Source: Actinomycetes bacterium
Lineage (GTDB): Bacteria > Actinomycetota > Actinomycetes > Actinomycetales > Microbacteriaceae
Assembly: GCA_030425055.1 (NCBI GenBank)
Contig: JAUHVN010000068.1
Coordinates: forward strand, 1 to 10,972
Length of the DNA stretch: 10,972 nt
Reading direction: 5' to 3'
Of this stretch, positions 1 to 7,015 are shown piece by piece; within the stretch, counting starts at the first letter, position 1; every line of letters starts with the position of its first letter. The notes under the pieces are model-generated. The model ran no database searches. It was given only the letters and a program-made list of their open reading frames with translations, and was not told where the DNA came from. The position numbers and the translations under genes are program-made.

Positions 1-1511
1 GCATGCTCTCTGCGGAGCCGACCGCGCGGGTCGCGCCGACCGACTACTTCGTCGCGATCTACGAGCCGGTCGACGGTTCGCTCATCGCGGTCGCCGGAGG
101 ACGCGGAGGCCCCGAGCCCGATTTCCCCGACTACCTCCCGCTCGACAAGGCGATGTCGATCGAACTGCAGCCTTTCGGCCTGTCATCCGTCGACGGCGAG
201 ACCGAGTATCGCGCCGCCGCCACGGTGCAGGAGCTGGCTCGCACGAGCAACCTCTACACGCAGGTCGTCGCCGTGCCGCTGGCATCCGTCAACCGCACGA
301 TCGCGACCTACCTCGGCATCTACAGCATCATCGCGGTCGTCACGATCGTGGCCGGCGCACTGCTCACGCGGTGGCTGGTGACGCTGGCGTTCCGCAGTCT
401 CGGGCAGGTTGAGACCACGGCCATGGCGATCGCGGGCGGCGACTTCAGCCAGCGCATGACCGACATCGAGCCCACCACCGAGGTCGGCCGCCTGAAGACG
501 GCGATCAACACGATGCTCGGGCGCGTGGACGCCGCGATCTCGCAGCGGGATGCCACCGTGCGGCAGATGCGCCGGTTCATCGGCGACGCCAGCCACGAGC
601 TGCGCACGCCGCTGGTCACCGTACGCGGCTACGCCGAGCTGTATCGCATGGGCGCGATCTCGGGCGAGGACGACACCGCGCAGGCGATGGAGCGCATCGA
701 GAAGGAGGCGATGCGCATGGGCGTGCTCGTCGAGGACCTGCTCGCGCTGGCACGCCTGGACGAGCGCCGCGACGTCGCCTTCGCACCGGTCGATCTGCGT
801 CCGGTCGCGCGGGATGCCGCCCTCGACGTGCGCGCCGCGTCGCCGCAGCGCTCGGTGACCGTCATCGACACGACCGCGCGCGAGCCCGAGCCCGACGATG
901 ACGACGCGACGCACGACACCGAGCCCGTGCCGCGGCCGCCGTCCACGTCGGCGATCGCCCGAGCGGGCGCCACGCTGTCGCGCCTGCGACGTCGCCCGCG
1001 GCCGGCTCCGGTCGCCACCGATGTGACCCCGCCCGTCGCCGACGCCGACGAGGAGCACGACGACGACGCCCCGACCGACCCCATCGTCTTCGGCGACGAG
1101 AACCGCATCCGCCAGGTGGTCGCCAACCTGCTGGGCAACGCGCGCCGCTTCTCGCCCGACGACTCGCCGATCGAACTGCGCGTCGGCGTCGACCCCAAGC
1201 CGTCGATGGGATGGATCGAGGTCGTCGACCACGGCGAGGGCATTCCCGATCAGATCAAGGACAAGATCTTCCAGCGGTTCTGGCGCGCCGACACGTCGCG
1301 CACGCGCGAGACCGGCGGCACGGGCCTCGGACTGTCGATCGTCGCGTCGATCGTCGAAGCGCTGCACGGCACCGTCGCGGTGACCGACACCCCCGGGGGC
1401 GGCGCGACGTTCCGCATCGCGATCCCGCTCGCACAGGTGCGCTCGCGGCAGGAGCACCTGTCGATCCGCACGCAGCCGATCGACAAGATCGTCCTCGACG
1501 ACGAGCACTGA
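1..1511 (+). CDS. Sensor histidine kinase, 5'-truncated by window edge
   Basis: Membrane sensor kinase that autophosphorylates on His and passes the phosphate to a response regulator, probably encoded just upstream. Codons are in frame from base 3; the first visible Met (residue 1 here) is unlikely to be the true start, because a kinase of this type should have an N-terminal membrane helix before the sensor region and only the second helix (about residues 103-127) is visible. Order: end of the extracytoplasmic sensor (1-100), membrane helix, HAMP (about 125-180), HisKA with SHELRTP (phosphoacceptor H198), a long linker (about 291-360), then HATPase_c with N box around N375/N379, G1 box DHGEGIP (409-415), F box IFQRFWR (422-428) and G2 box GGTGLGL (438-444). 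All catalytic boxes are intact. The linker is an unusual acidic-basic-acidic, Pro-rich insert. The stimulus cannot be read from the sequence. Family assignment is firm; the particular system is unknown. Confidence 0.95.
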   Translation, partial: MLSAEPTARVAPTDYFVAIYEPVDGSLIAVAGGRGGPEPDFPDYLPLDKAMSIELQPFGLSSVDGETEYRAAATVQELARTSNLYTQVVAVPLASVNRTIATYLGIYSIIAVVTIVAGALLTRWLVTLAFRSLGQVETTAMAIAGGDFSQRMTDIEPTTEVGRLKTAINTMLGRVDAAISQRDATVRQMRRFIGDASHELRTPLVTVRGYAELYRMGAISGEDDTAQAMERIEKEAMRMGVLVEDLLALARLDERRDVAFAPVDLRPVARDAALDVRAASPQRSVTVIDTTAREPEPDDDDATHDTEPVPRPPSTSAIARAGATLSRLRRRPRPAPVATDVTPPVADADEEHDDDAPTDPIVFGDENRIRQVVANLLGNARRFSPDDSPIELRVGVDPKPSMGWIEVVDHGEGIPDQIKDKIFQRFWRADTSRTRETGGTGLGLSIVASIVEALHGTVAVTDTPGGGATFRIAIPLAQVRSRQEHLSIRTQPIDKIVLDDEH

Positions 1512-1578
1512 CTCCTCCCCAGCCGGGCATGAGCCGCGCGCCGTCCACAGGTGCGCGCATCGCCCTCCGTCGCGCGCG

Positions 1579-1602
1579 GCATCCGGCCTAGGTTCGGGAT
1601 GC
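1579..1602. promoter_or_regulatory. Imperfect dyad with possible -10 before WXG100 gene
   Basis: GCATCC (1579-1584) and GGATGC (1597-1602) form inverted arms 12 bases apart. TAGGTT at 1589-1594, which fits a TAnnnT -10 hexamer, lies in the middle. No good -35 is visible at 16-18 bases. The site sits about 40 bases before the WXG100 ribosome-binding site. It may be a promoter with an operator, or only two copies of a hexamer that is common throughout this window. Confidence 0.3.
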
Positions 1603-1633
1603 AGCCGCCCCGGCTGGATCGAAAGGAGCCCCC

Positions 1634-1921
1634 ATGGCCGTCTTCTCCGTCGACAGCGATGCCGTCGCCGCGTCCACCGTCGCGATCCGCGGCACCATCG
1701 ACCGCGTGCAGGCCGAGACGAACGCGATGCTCGTGCAGCTGACGAACCTGCAGGGCACGTGGACGGGCTCGGCGTCTGTCGCCTTCCAGTCGGTCGTCGA
1801 TCAGTGGCGCGCGACGCAGCGGCAGGTCGAGGACTCGCTCGCCGGCATCAACACAGCGCTGTCGGCCGCCGCCCGCCAGTACGCCGACGCCGAGACGGCG
1901 ACCACCAGCCTGTTCCGGTGA
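1634..1921 (+). CDS. WXG100 (EsxA-like) family protein
   Basis: A 95-residue helical hairpin protein of the WXG100 family, whose members are small dimeric substrates or partners of type VII (ESX/Yuk) secretion. The W-x-G turn is WTG at residues 43-45, flanked by two helices with little Pro or Gly. A Tyr-x-x-x-Glu signal (Y83 to E87) lies near the C-terminus and matches the known YxxxD/E type VII export motif. The start is fixed by AAAGGAG at 1622-1628, five bases before the ATG. No EccC/EssC ATPase, membrane component or second Esx partner is present in the window, so the secretion apparatus must be elsewhere or absent. The gene sits 122 bases downstream of the sensor kinase and faces groL. 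Family call is strong; secretion is inferred. Confidence 0.9.
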   Translation: MAVFSVDSDAVAASTVAIRGTIDRVQAETNAMLVQLTNLQGTWTGSASVAFQSVVDQWRATQRQVEDSLAGINTALSAAARQYADAETATTSLFR

Positions 1922-1927
1922 CACGCG

Positions 1928-1959
1928 CAAGGGGCGCCTCACGAAGGAGACGCCCCTTG
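1928..1959. terminator. Hairpin between convergent WXG100 gene and groL
   Basis: Arms 1928-1940 and 1947-1959 pair over 13 positions with one mismatch (1937/1950) around a 6-base loop (1941-1946). The core is AAGGGGCG/CGCCCCTT. It begins seven bases after the WXG100 stop codon and 24 bases past the groL stop on the other strand, so it could serve both genes. Neither side has a run of T, so it is a strong hairpin but not a textbook rho-independent terminator. Confidence 0.65.
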
Positions 1960-1982
1960 GCGTGATGGGTGTGCGGTCTGGA

Positions 1983-3602
<1,620 letters not shown>

Positions 3603-3636
3603 GAGTGTGTCGTCCCTCCCGGACGGTGGCTTTCGG

Positions 3637-3667
3637 ATTTAGCACTCAGCAAACGAGAGTGCTAAAT
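3637..3667 (-). promoter_or_regulatory. CIRCE operator, perfect copy (HrcA site)
   Basis: TTAGCACTC (3639-3647), nine spacer bases, then GAGTGCTAA (3657-3665). This is an exact match to the CIRCE consensus TTAGCACTC-N9-GAGTGCTAA, and the pairing extends two further bases on each side (3637-3667). CIRCE is the binding site of the heat-shock repressor HrcA. It lies between the predicted -10 and the groL ribosome-binding site, so it would cover the transcription start and also form a hairpin in the 5' leader. Confidence 0.97.
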
Positions 3668-3668
3668 C

Positions 3669-3697
3669 ATTCTGGCACTCGCCCCTATCGAGTGCAA
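3669..3697 (-). promoter_or_regulatory. Predicted groL promoter (-35 TTGCAC, -10 CAGAAT)
   Basis: On the minus strand TTGCAC (+ coordinates 3692-3697) is followed by exactly 17 bases and CAGAAT (3669-3674). These are good matches to the vegetative TTGACA/TATAAT pattern. Transcription would start near 3661-3663, inside the right arm of the perfect CIRCE. The degenerate CIRCE fills the -35 to -10 spacer. Confidence 0.65.
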
Positions 3698-3698
3698 G
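3672..3698 (-). promoter_or_regulatory. Second, degenerate CIRCE-like operator
   Basis: CTGGCACTC (3672-3680), nine bases, then GAGTGCAAG (3690-3698). Each arm matches 7 of 9 CIRCE consensus bases, with the core GCACTC/GAGTGC and the N9 spacing intact. Its centre is 33 bases from the centre of the perfect copy, about three helical turns. It falls within the predicted groL promoter spacer. Confidence 0.7.
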
Positions 3699-3727
3699 CC
3701 ACGGACGCGGATGCCGTCGCACGACGA

Positions 3728-3753
3728 AACGGGATGCCTCTCGGCATCCCGTT
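3728..3753 (-). terminator. Rho-independent-like terminator of the cold-shock gene
   Basis: Perfect 11-bp stem (3728-3738 with 3743-3753) closed by a 4-base loop (3739-3742). It starts 16 bases after the csp stop codon. On the minus strand the stem runs into GTTTCGT, a short T-containing tail. The arms consist largely of GGATGCC and its complement GGCATCC, the heptamer repeated across the window. Confidence 0.75.
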
Positions 3754-3769
3754 CACGATCGCGGCGGCG

Positions 3770-3973
3770 TCAGGCGACGACGCGGACCGACTCGGCCTGC
3801 GGACCCTTCTGCCCGCTGCCGACGGTGAACTCGACGGTCTGGCCCTCTTCGAGAACACGGAACCCGGTCATGTCGATGTTGGAATAGTGCACGAACACGT
3901 CCTGCCCATCCCCCACCGTGATGAAGCCGTACCCCTTCTCGGCGTTGAACCACTTGACGGTGCCCTGGGTCAT
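3770..3973 (-). CDS. CspA-type cold-shock protein
   Basis: A 67-residue single cold-shock domain: a five-stranded OB-fold that binds single-stranded RNA or DNA and melts mRNA structure in the cytoplasm. RNP1 is KGYGFITV (residues 13-20), RNP2 is VFVHYSNI (26-33), and the aromatic base-stacking residues W8, F9, F17, F27, H29 and Y30 are present. It starts with the usual MTQGTVKWFN. The ATG at 3973 is chosen over an in-frame start 51 bases upstream because the family begins here and AGGAGA (3979-3984 on the + strand) is correctly spaced. Length is typical. The paralogue letter cannot be assigned; it may be constitutive and not cold-induced. Confidence 0.97.
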   Translation of the reverse strand: MTQGTVKWFNAEKGYGFITVGDGQDVFVHYSNIDMTGFRVLEEGQTVEFTVGSGQKGPQAESVRVVA

Positions 3974-4004
3974 GCGAATCTCCTGTTGCTGTGGGACAGG
4001 GCCA

Positions 4005-4010
4005 ATGCTA
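4005..4010 (-). promoter_or_regulatory. Candidate -10 element of the cold-shock gene
   Basis: TAGCAT on the minus strand fits the TAnnnT pattern and lies about 30 bases before the csp start codon. That would give a leader of roughly 25 bases containing the AACAGGAGA ribosome-binding site. No convincing -35 is seen at 16-18 bases, so the call is tentative. Confidence 0.35.
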
Positions 4011-4076
4011 GGGAGCGCGCACACGCCGACGACGCCGCATCCGGAAGTGTTGACACGGCCGCATCGAAAGATTTAC

Positions 4077-4096
4077 CGGCGCGAAACACAGCGCCG
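4077..4096 (-). terminator. Candidate terminator after the LytR_C gene
   Basis: CGGCGC (4077-4082) and GCGCCG (4091-4096) form a 6-bp all-GC stem with an 8-base loop, five bases past the LytR_C stop. On the minus strand it is followed by GTAAATCTTTC, the most A/T-rich stretch nearby. The stem is short, so confidence is moderate. Confidence 0.4.
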
Positions 4097-4101
4097 CGAG
4101 A

Positions 4102-4677
4102 TCACTCCGTCGGGCTCGGCGTCGCGCCCGCGGCGGTGCGATCGAGGCCGATGACGATCGTCAGCTGCTTGCCCTCGGGGTCTCCTGCGGGCTGGTAGAC
4201 GTCGCTCTGCACGATGAGCGCGCCTCCGATCACCTCGGCGAGGCCTGCGGCGGCGGCCTCGTCGGCGGCATCCCGGTAGTACACCGTGGTCTGCGCGAAC
4301 TCGTCCGACCCGGCCTCGCCCGCCGACACGGCATCGGCGGCCCATCCGGCGGCCACGACGACGTCCTTGGTCTGCGTCGCCAGCCCCGTCTCGGGAGTGG
4401 CGTTGAGGATGAGGACGTCGTACGACGTGTCGACGACCGGCGTCACCTCTGGCACCGGGGTCACCGTCGGCGCGGGGGTCGGGAACAGCTCGATGCGCCC
4501 CGACACGAGGAGCGTGCCGAAGATCCCGACGACCACGAGCACGACCGTCGCCAGCGCCGCCCACAGCAGCACGACCCAGCCGTGCATGCGGGGGTTCTCG
4601 GCGCGATGCGCGCCGACGCGACCGGAATCCTCCGGGAGGTCGTCGAAGCGATCCCGGGGGAAGGTCGATTTCGGCAC
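4102..4677 (-). CDS. Membrane-anchored LytR C-terminal domain (LytR_C) protein
   Basis: A 191-residue protein with a cytoplasmic head (1-32, charged, containing RVGAHRAE), one membrane helix (about 33-59), a Pro/Thr linker (65-82) and an extracytoplasmic LytR_C domain (about 85-180; VLILNATPETGLA near its start). LytR_C occurs at the C-terminus of LytR-CpsA-Psr proteins, which attach glycopolymers to peptidoglycan, and as free-standing anchored proteins such as this one. No LCP catalytic domain is present, so an accessory envelope role is likely but unproven. The GTG start is supported by the conserved head region; a Met at residue 31 would remove it. It follows the DUF3263 gene by 52 bases in the same orientation, a pairing also known from M. 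tuberculosis (Rv0430-Rv0431). Confidence 0.85.
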   Translation of the reverse strand: MPKSTFPRDRFDDLPEDSGRVGAHRAENPRMHGWVVLLWAALATVVLVVVGIFGTLLVSGRIELFPTPAPTVTPVPEVTPVVDTSYDVLILNATPETGLATQTKDVVVAAGWAADAVSAGEAGSDEFAQTTVYYRDAADEAAAAGLAEVIGGALIVQSDVYQPAGDPEGKQLTIVIGLDRTAAGATPSPTE

Positions 4678-4683
4678 CCCCCG

Positions 4684-4689
4684 ATGTTA
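4684..4689 (-). promoter_or_regulatory. Possible -10 for a leaderless LytR_C transcript
   Basis: TAACAT on the minus strand ends six bases before the GTG start codon at 4677. A -10 at that distance would put the transcription start at or next to the start codon, giving a leaderless mRNA, a class known to be common in actinobacteria. No clear -35 is seen, and a G-run (GGGGG) beside the start could instead act as a weak ribosome-binding site. Confidence 0.3.
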
Positions 4690-4729
4690 CCCGCCGTGTT
4701 CCGGCGGGAACGACGCGATCGCGCGTGGG

Positions 4730-4981
4730 TCAGCCGGCTCCCCCGGCCGCGCGGTCGGCGCGTGCCACCCGCCGCGCTTCACGCAGTCGGCGCAGGCGCT
4801 TGACCAGCATGGGGTCGTACGCCTGGGCGTCTTCGGTGTCGATGAGCCGGCCCAGCAGCTGGTAGTACCGGGCGGGCGCGAGATCGAGCTCGGCGCGGAT
4901 CGCCTCCTCCTTGGCGCCCGCATGCCGACGCCACTCCGACTCGAAGTCGAGGAGGGCGCGGTCGCGGTCGCTGAGGGGCAC
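4730..4981 (-). CDS. DUF3263 family protein
   Basis: An 83-residue, highly charged, helical protein of the actinobacterial DUF3263 family. The family pattern is clear: LSDRDRALLDFE (3-14), W17, GAKEEAIRAEL (22-32), RYYQLLGRLID (38-48) and DPMLVKRLRRLRE (56-68). The middle resembles a helix-turn-helix region and the C-terminus is basic, so a DNA-binding or sigma-region-4-like role is possible, but no function is established. There is no membrane segment. The start is GTG; a weak GGAG lies about 15 bases upstream, which suggests translational coupling to DUF2332, whose stop is nine bases before. The LytR_C gene follows after 52 bases, so the three genes may be one operon. Confidence 0.85.
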   Translation of the reverse strand: MPLSDRDRALLDFESEWRRHAGAKEEAIRAELDLAPARYYQLLGRLIDTEDAQAYDPMLVKRLRRLREARRVARADRAAGGAG

Positions 4982-4990
4982 GTCACGACG

Positions 4991-5983
4991 CTAACTCCGG
5001 TGCGGCGAATCCGATGCGCGCCACTCCACGGAACCGCCGAGCGGATCGACCGAGGCCACCGCGAGGCCGTCGACTCCCAGCACGAACGCGGGCCACTCGG
5101 CGGCGTCGAGGGGCGGATGCCACGCGTCGTGGAGGCCCGGCGGATCGATCGTCACCCACGTCGCAGCGAGCTCCGACACCGCCGCGAGAAGGCGCTCGCG
5201 CCCGGCGCGCGGGACGTGCGGGAGCAGGCCCGGCGTCGTCACCACCAGCCGCGCGCCCGACGGCGCCCGTGCCGCGAGCGCATGCAGCGCGTCGGCGTCG
5301 GTGGCATCGCCGCGGACGAGCAGCGCCGGGTCGGATGCCGCGATGTCGAGCGCGGCCCGGATCCGCTCGGCGCGCCCGGTCTCGCCCGGCCACACGAGCG
5401 CCTCGAGGAAGGCGCGATCCACGGCATCCGCGGCATCCAATGGGCGAAGATCGAGGCCCGCCCGCCACACGACGTCGGGAATGCGCAGCGGAGGATCGCC
5501 CTCCAGACGGCACCGCAGCACGACGGGCGAGGGCTCGCTCGGCGGATCGAGGGTGATCGTCGCGCCCTCGCGCTCGAATCGGTAGGAGTAGCGATCGGGG
5601 TACAGGCAGAGCCCGGCGCTCGCGCCGAGCTCGAGCAGCGCGATCGGCCCGTCGATGCCTGCGAGCGCCGGCAGCAGCGCAGCGCAGCGCTGGGGCTCGT
5701 TGGTCTGCAGCATCCGTGACGACGTCTCGGCGACGACCTCGTGGGCGTGGTCGTGCACCCACGCCGCCCACGCGTCGTACCCGCCCTCGGGAGCGCCGAG
5801 CATGCGCGTCACCGCGAAGACGAGCGGCGGCTGGCGCCGGTTCGCCGGGATGCGGGCGAGCACCGCCGCGAGCGCTTCATCCCCCGCGACCCCGGCCGCC
5901 CACTGCGCGTACAGATCCGACCGGCCGGGAGCCTCGTCGCGGGCGAACCGCGCGTAGCGGGCGACGACGTCGGCGGTGGTCAT
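4991..5983 (-). CDS. DUF2332 family protein
   Basis: A 330-residue cytoplasmic protein of the DUF2332 family, of unknown function. Family features are the N-terminal RYARFARDEAPGRSDLYAQW (10-28 region), the RRQPPLVFAVTR segment (49-60), TNEPQRCAALLPAL (94-107) and ALLELGASAGLCLYPDRY (115-132). The ELGASAGL loop resembles the glycine-rich SAM-binding motif I of Rossmann-fold methyltransferases. A methyltransferase-like fold is therefore an inference, with no visible substrate clue. The ATG at 5983 is preferred over an upstream in-frame start at 6070: GGGAGA sits nine bases before it, the family homology begins right after it, and the longer form would overlap the msrB start. It is divergent from msrB across 85 bases and probably leads the DUF3263-LytR_C genes. 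Confidence 0.85.
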   Translation of the reverse strand: MTTADVVARYARFARDEAPGRSDLYAQWAAGVAGDEALAAVLARIPANRRQPPLVFAVTRMLGAPEGGYDAWAAWVHDHAHEVVAETSSRMLQTNEPQRCAALLPALAGIDGPIALLELGASAGLCLYPDRYSYRFEREGATITLDPPSEPSPVVLRCRLEGDPPLRIPDVVWRAGLDLRPLDAADAVDRAFLEALVWPGETGRAERIRAALDIAASDPALLVRGDATDADALHALAARAPSGARLVVTTPGLLPHVPRAGRERLLAAVSELAATWVTIDPPGLHDAWHPPLDAAEWPAFVLGVDGLAVASVDPLGGSVEWRASDSPHRS

Positions 5984-6068
5984 GCGTCCATTCTCCCGGC
6001 GAACGCCCAGGCGGTCGGGAACGCGACGCGCACCCCTGCGGTTGAATGGAAGCGACCGAGGAGGACCC

Positions 6069-6476
6069 ATGACCTACGCCGTCGACAAGAGCGATGAGCA
6101 GTGGCGCGACGAGCTGAGCGCCGCCCAGTACGCGGTGCTGCGCGAGGCGGGCACCGAGCGCCCGTGGACGGGCGAGCTGCTCGACGAGGACCGCGCCGGC
6201 CTGTACACGTGCGCGGCGTGCAGCGCCGAGCTGTTCCAGAGCGGCACGAAGTTCGACTCGCACTGCGGGTGGCCGAGCTTCTACGAGTCGATCCGGCCCG
6301 AGGCCGTCGAGCTGATCGAGGACCGCAGCCACGGGATGCTGCGCACCGAGGTGCGCTGCGCGAACTGCGGGTCGCACCTGGGCCATGTCTTCCCCGACGG
6401 CTTCGGCACGCCTACCGGCGACCGCTACTGCATGAACTCGATCTCGCTCGAGTTCACCCCGAACGACGCCGAGTGA
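6069..6476 (+). CDS. msrB: Peptide-methionine (R)-S-oxide reductase MsrB
   Basis: Reduces the R epimer of methionine sulfoxide in proteins back to methionine, using thioredoxin, in the cytoplasm. It is 135 residues, a normal single-domain MsrB. The structural zinc is held by two CxxC pairs, C48/C51 and C97/C100. The catalytic Cys is C121 in RYCMNSISLEF. C66 in SHCGWPSF lies 55 residues earlier, the spacing of the recycling Cys in two-Cys MsrB enzymes. The GSHLGHVFPDG block (101-111) supplies the active-site histidines. The start is set by AGGAGG at 6059-6064, four bases before the ATG. The stop overlaps the next gene's GTG by four bases, so the two are translationally coupled. Confidence 0.98.
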   Translation: MTYAVDKSDEQWRDELSAAQYAVLREAGTERPWTGELLDEDRAGLYTCAACSAELFQSGTKFDSHCGWPSFYESIRPEAVELIEDRSHGMLRTEVRCANCGSHLGHVFPDGFGTPTGDRYCMNSISLEFTPNDAE

Positions 6477-7015
6477 GCGCGCTGGACGCGGCGCGTGCGC
6501 GCCGCTCGATGTCGAAGGTGACCGACGAGGCGCCGACGCACGAGGAGCTGCTCGACTTCGTCGCGGCCGCGGGGCGCGTCGCCGACCACTCGTCGCTGCG
6601 GCCGTGGCGCCTCATAGAGCTGCGCGGAGCCGACCGCGAGAGGCTCGGCCGCGCGATCAACAAGGCCGAGGGTCACAAGGGCGTCTCGAGCAAGCCGATG
6701 CGCGCGCCGCTGCTGATCGCGGTCGTCGTCAGCCACCGGAAGAGCCCGAAGGTACCGCCGTGGGAGCAGGAGGCGGTCGCTTCCGGCGTCGCCCACCTGC
6801 TCAGTCTGCTGCTCGACGAGGCCGGGTGGGGTGTCATCTGGCGCACCGGCCACTACACGCGCGCGAAGGCGGTCGCCAAGGCGCACGGCCTCAAGAAGAA
6901 CGAGGCGCTCATGGGCTGGCTGTACGTGGGCGGCAAGCCCGAGCGCACGCGGCCCGAGCGGCCTCGCACGATCGACGCCGCCGACGTCGTCTCGCGCATG
7001 CCCGCCAAACGCTGA
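6473..7015 (+). CDS. YdjA-like nitroreductase family protein
   Basis: A 180-residue FMN-dependent oxidoreductase of the nitroreductase superfamily, closest in pattern to the short YdjA type. RARRSMSKV (8-16) carries the Arg-Arg-Ser FMN phosphate contacts; ADHSSLRPWRLIEL (37-50), the PWEQEAVASGVAHLLSLLLDEAGWGVIW dimer helix region (96-123) and the MGWLYVG strand (147-153) follow family order. Such enzymes reduce nitro groups or quinones with NAD(P)H in vitro; the natural substrate is usually unknown. The start is GTG at 6473, inside the msrB stop (GTGA). It is chosen over the ATG at 6509 because the RRS motif lies between them. Coupling to msrB suggests a redox-stress setting. The stop abuts the stop of the next, convergent gene with no base between. 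Confidence 0.9.
   Translation: MSALDAARARRSMSKVTDEAPTHEELLDFVAAAGRVADHSSLRPWRLIELRGADRERLGRAINKAEGHKGVSSKPMRAPLLIAVVVSHRKSPKVPPWEQEAVASGVAHLLSLLLDEAGWGVIWRTGHYTRAKAVAKAHGLKKNEALMGWLYVGGKPERTRPERPRTIDAADVVSRMPAKR

Noticed and set aside
183..1508. A 441-codon open frame antisense to the histidine kinase
   Set aside because: Arg/Asp/Gly-rich shadow of the kinase frame with no recognisable motif; the kinase has all its catalytic boxes.
4050..4078. Perfect TTGACA on the + strand at 4050-4055
   Set aside because: No acceptable -10 follows at 16-18 bases and no + strand gene begins downstream; chance match.
4286..5719. A 477-codon + strand open frame across LytR_C, DUF3263 and DUF2332
   Set aside because: It spans three recognisable minus-strand genes and their junctions and has low-complexity Arg/Ala/Gly composition.
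6101..6472. N-terminal extension of the nitroreductase frame back to 6101
   Set aside because: The extension lies entirely inside msrB in another frame and is Arg/Ala-rich; the family N-terminus begins right at the GTG overlapping the msrB stop.
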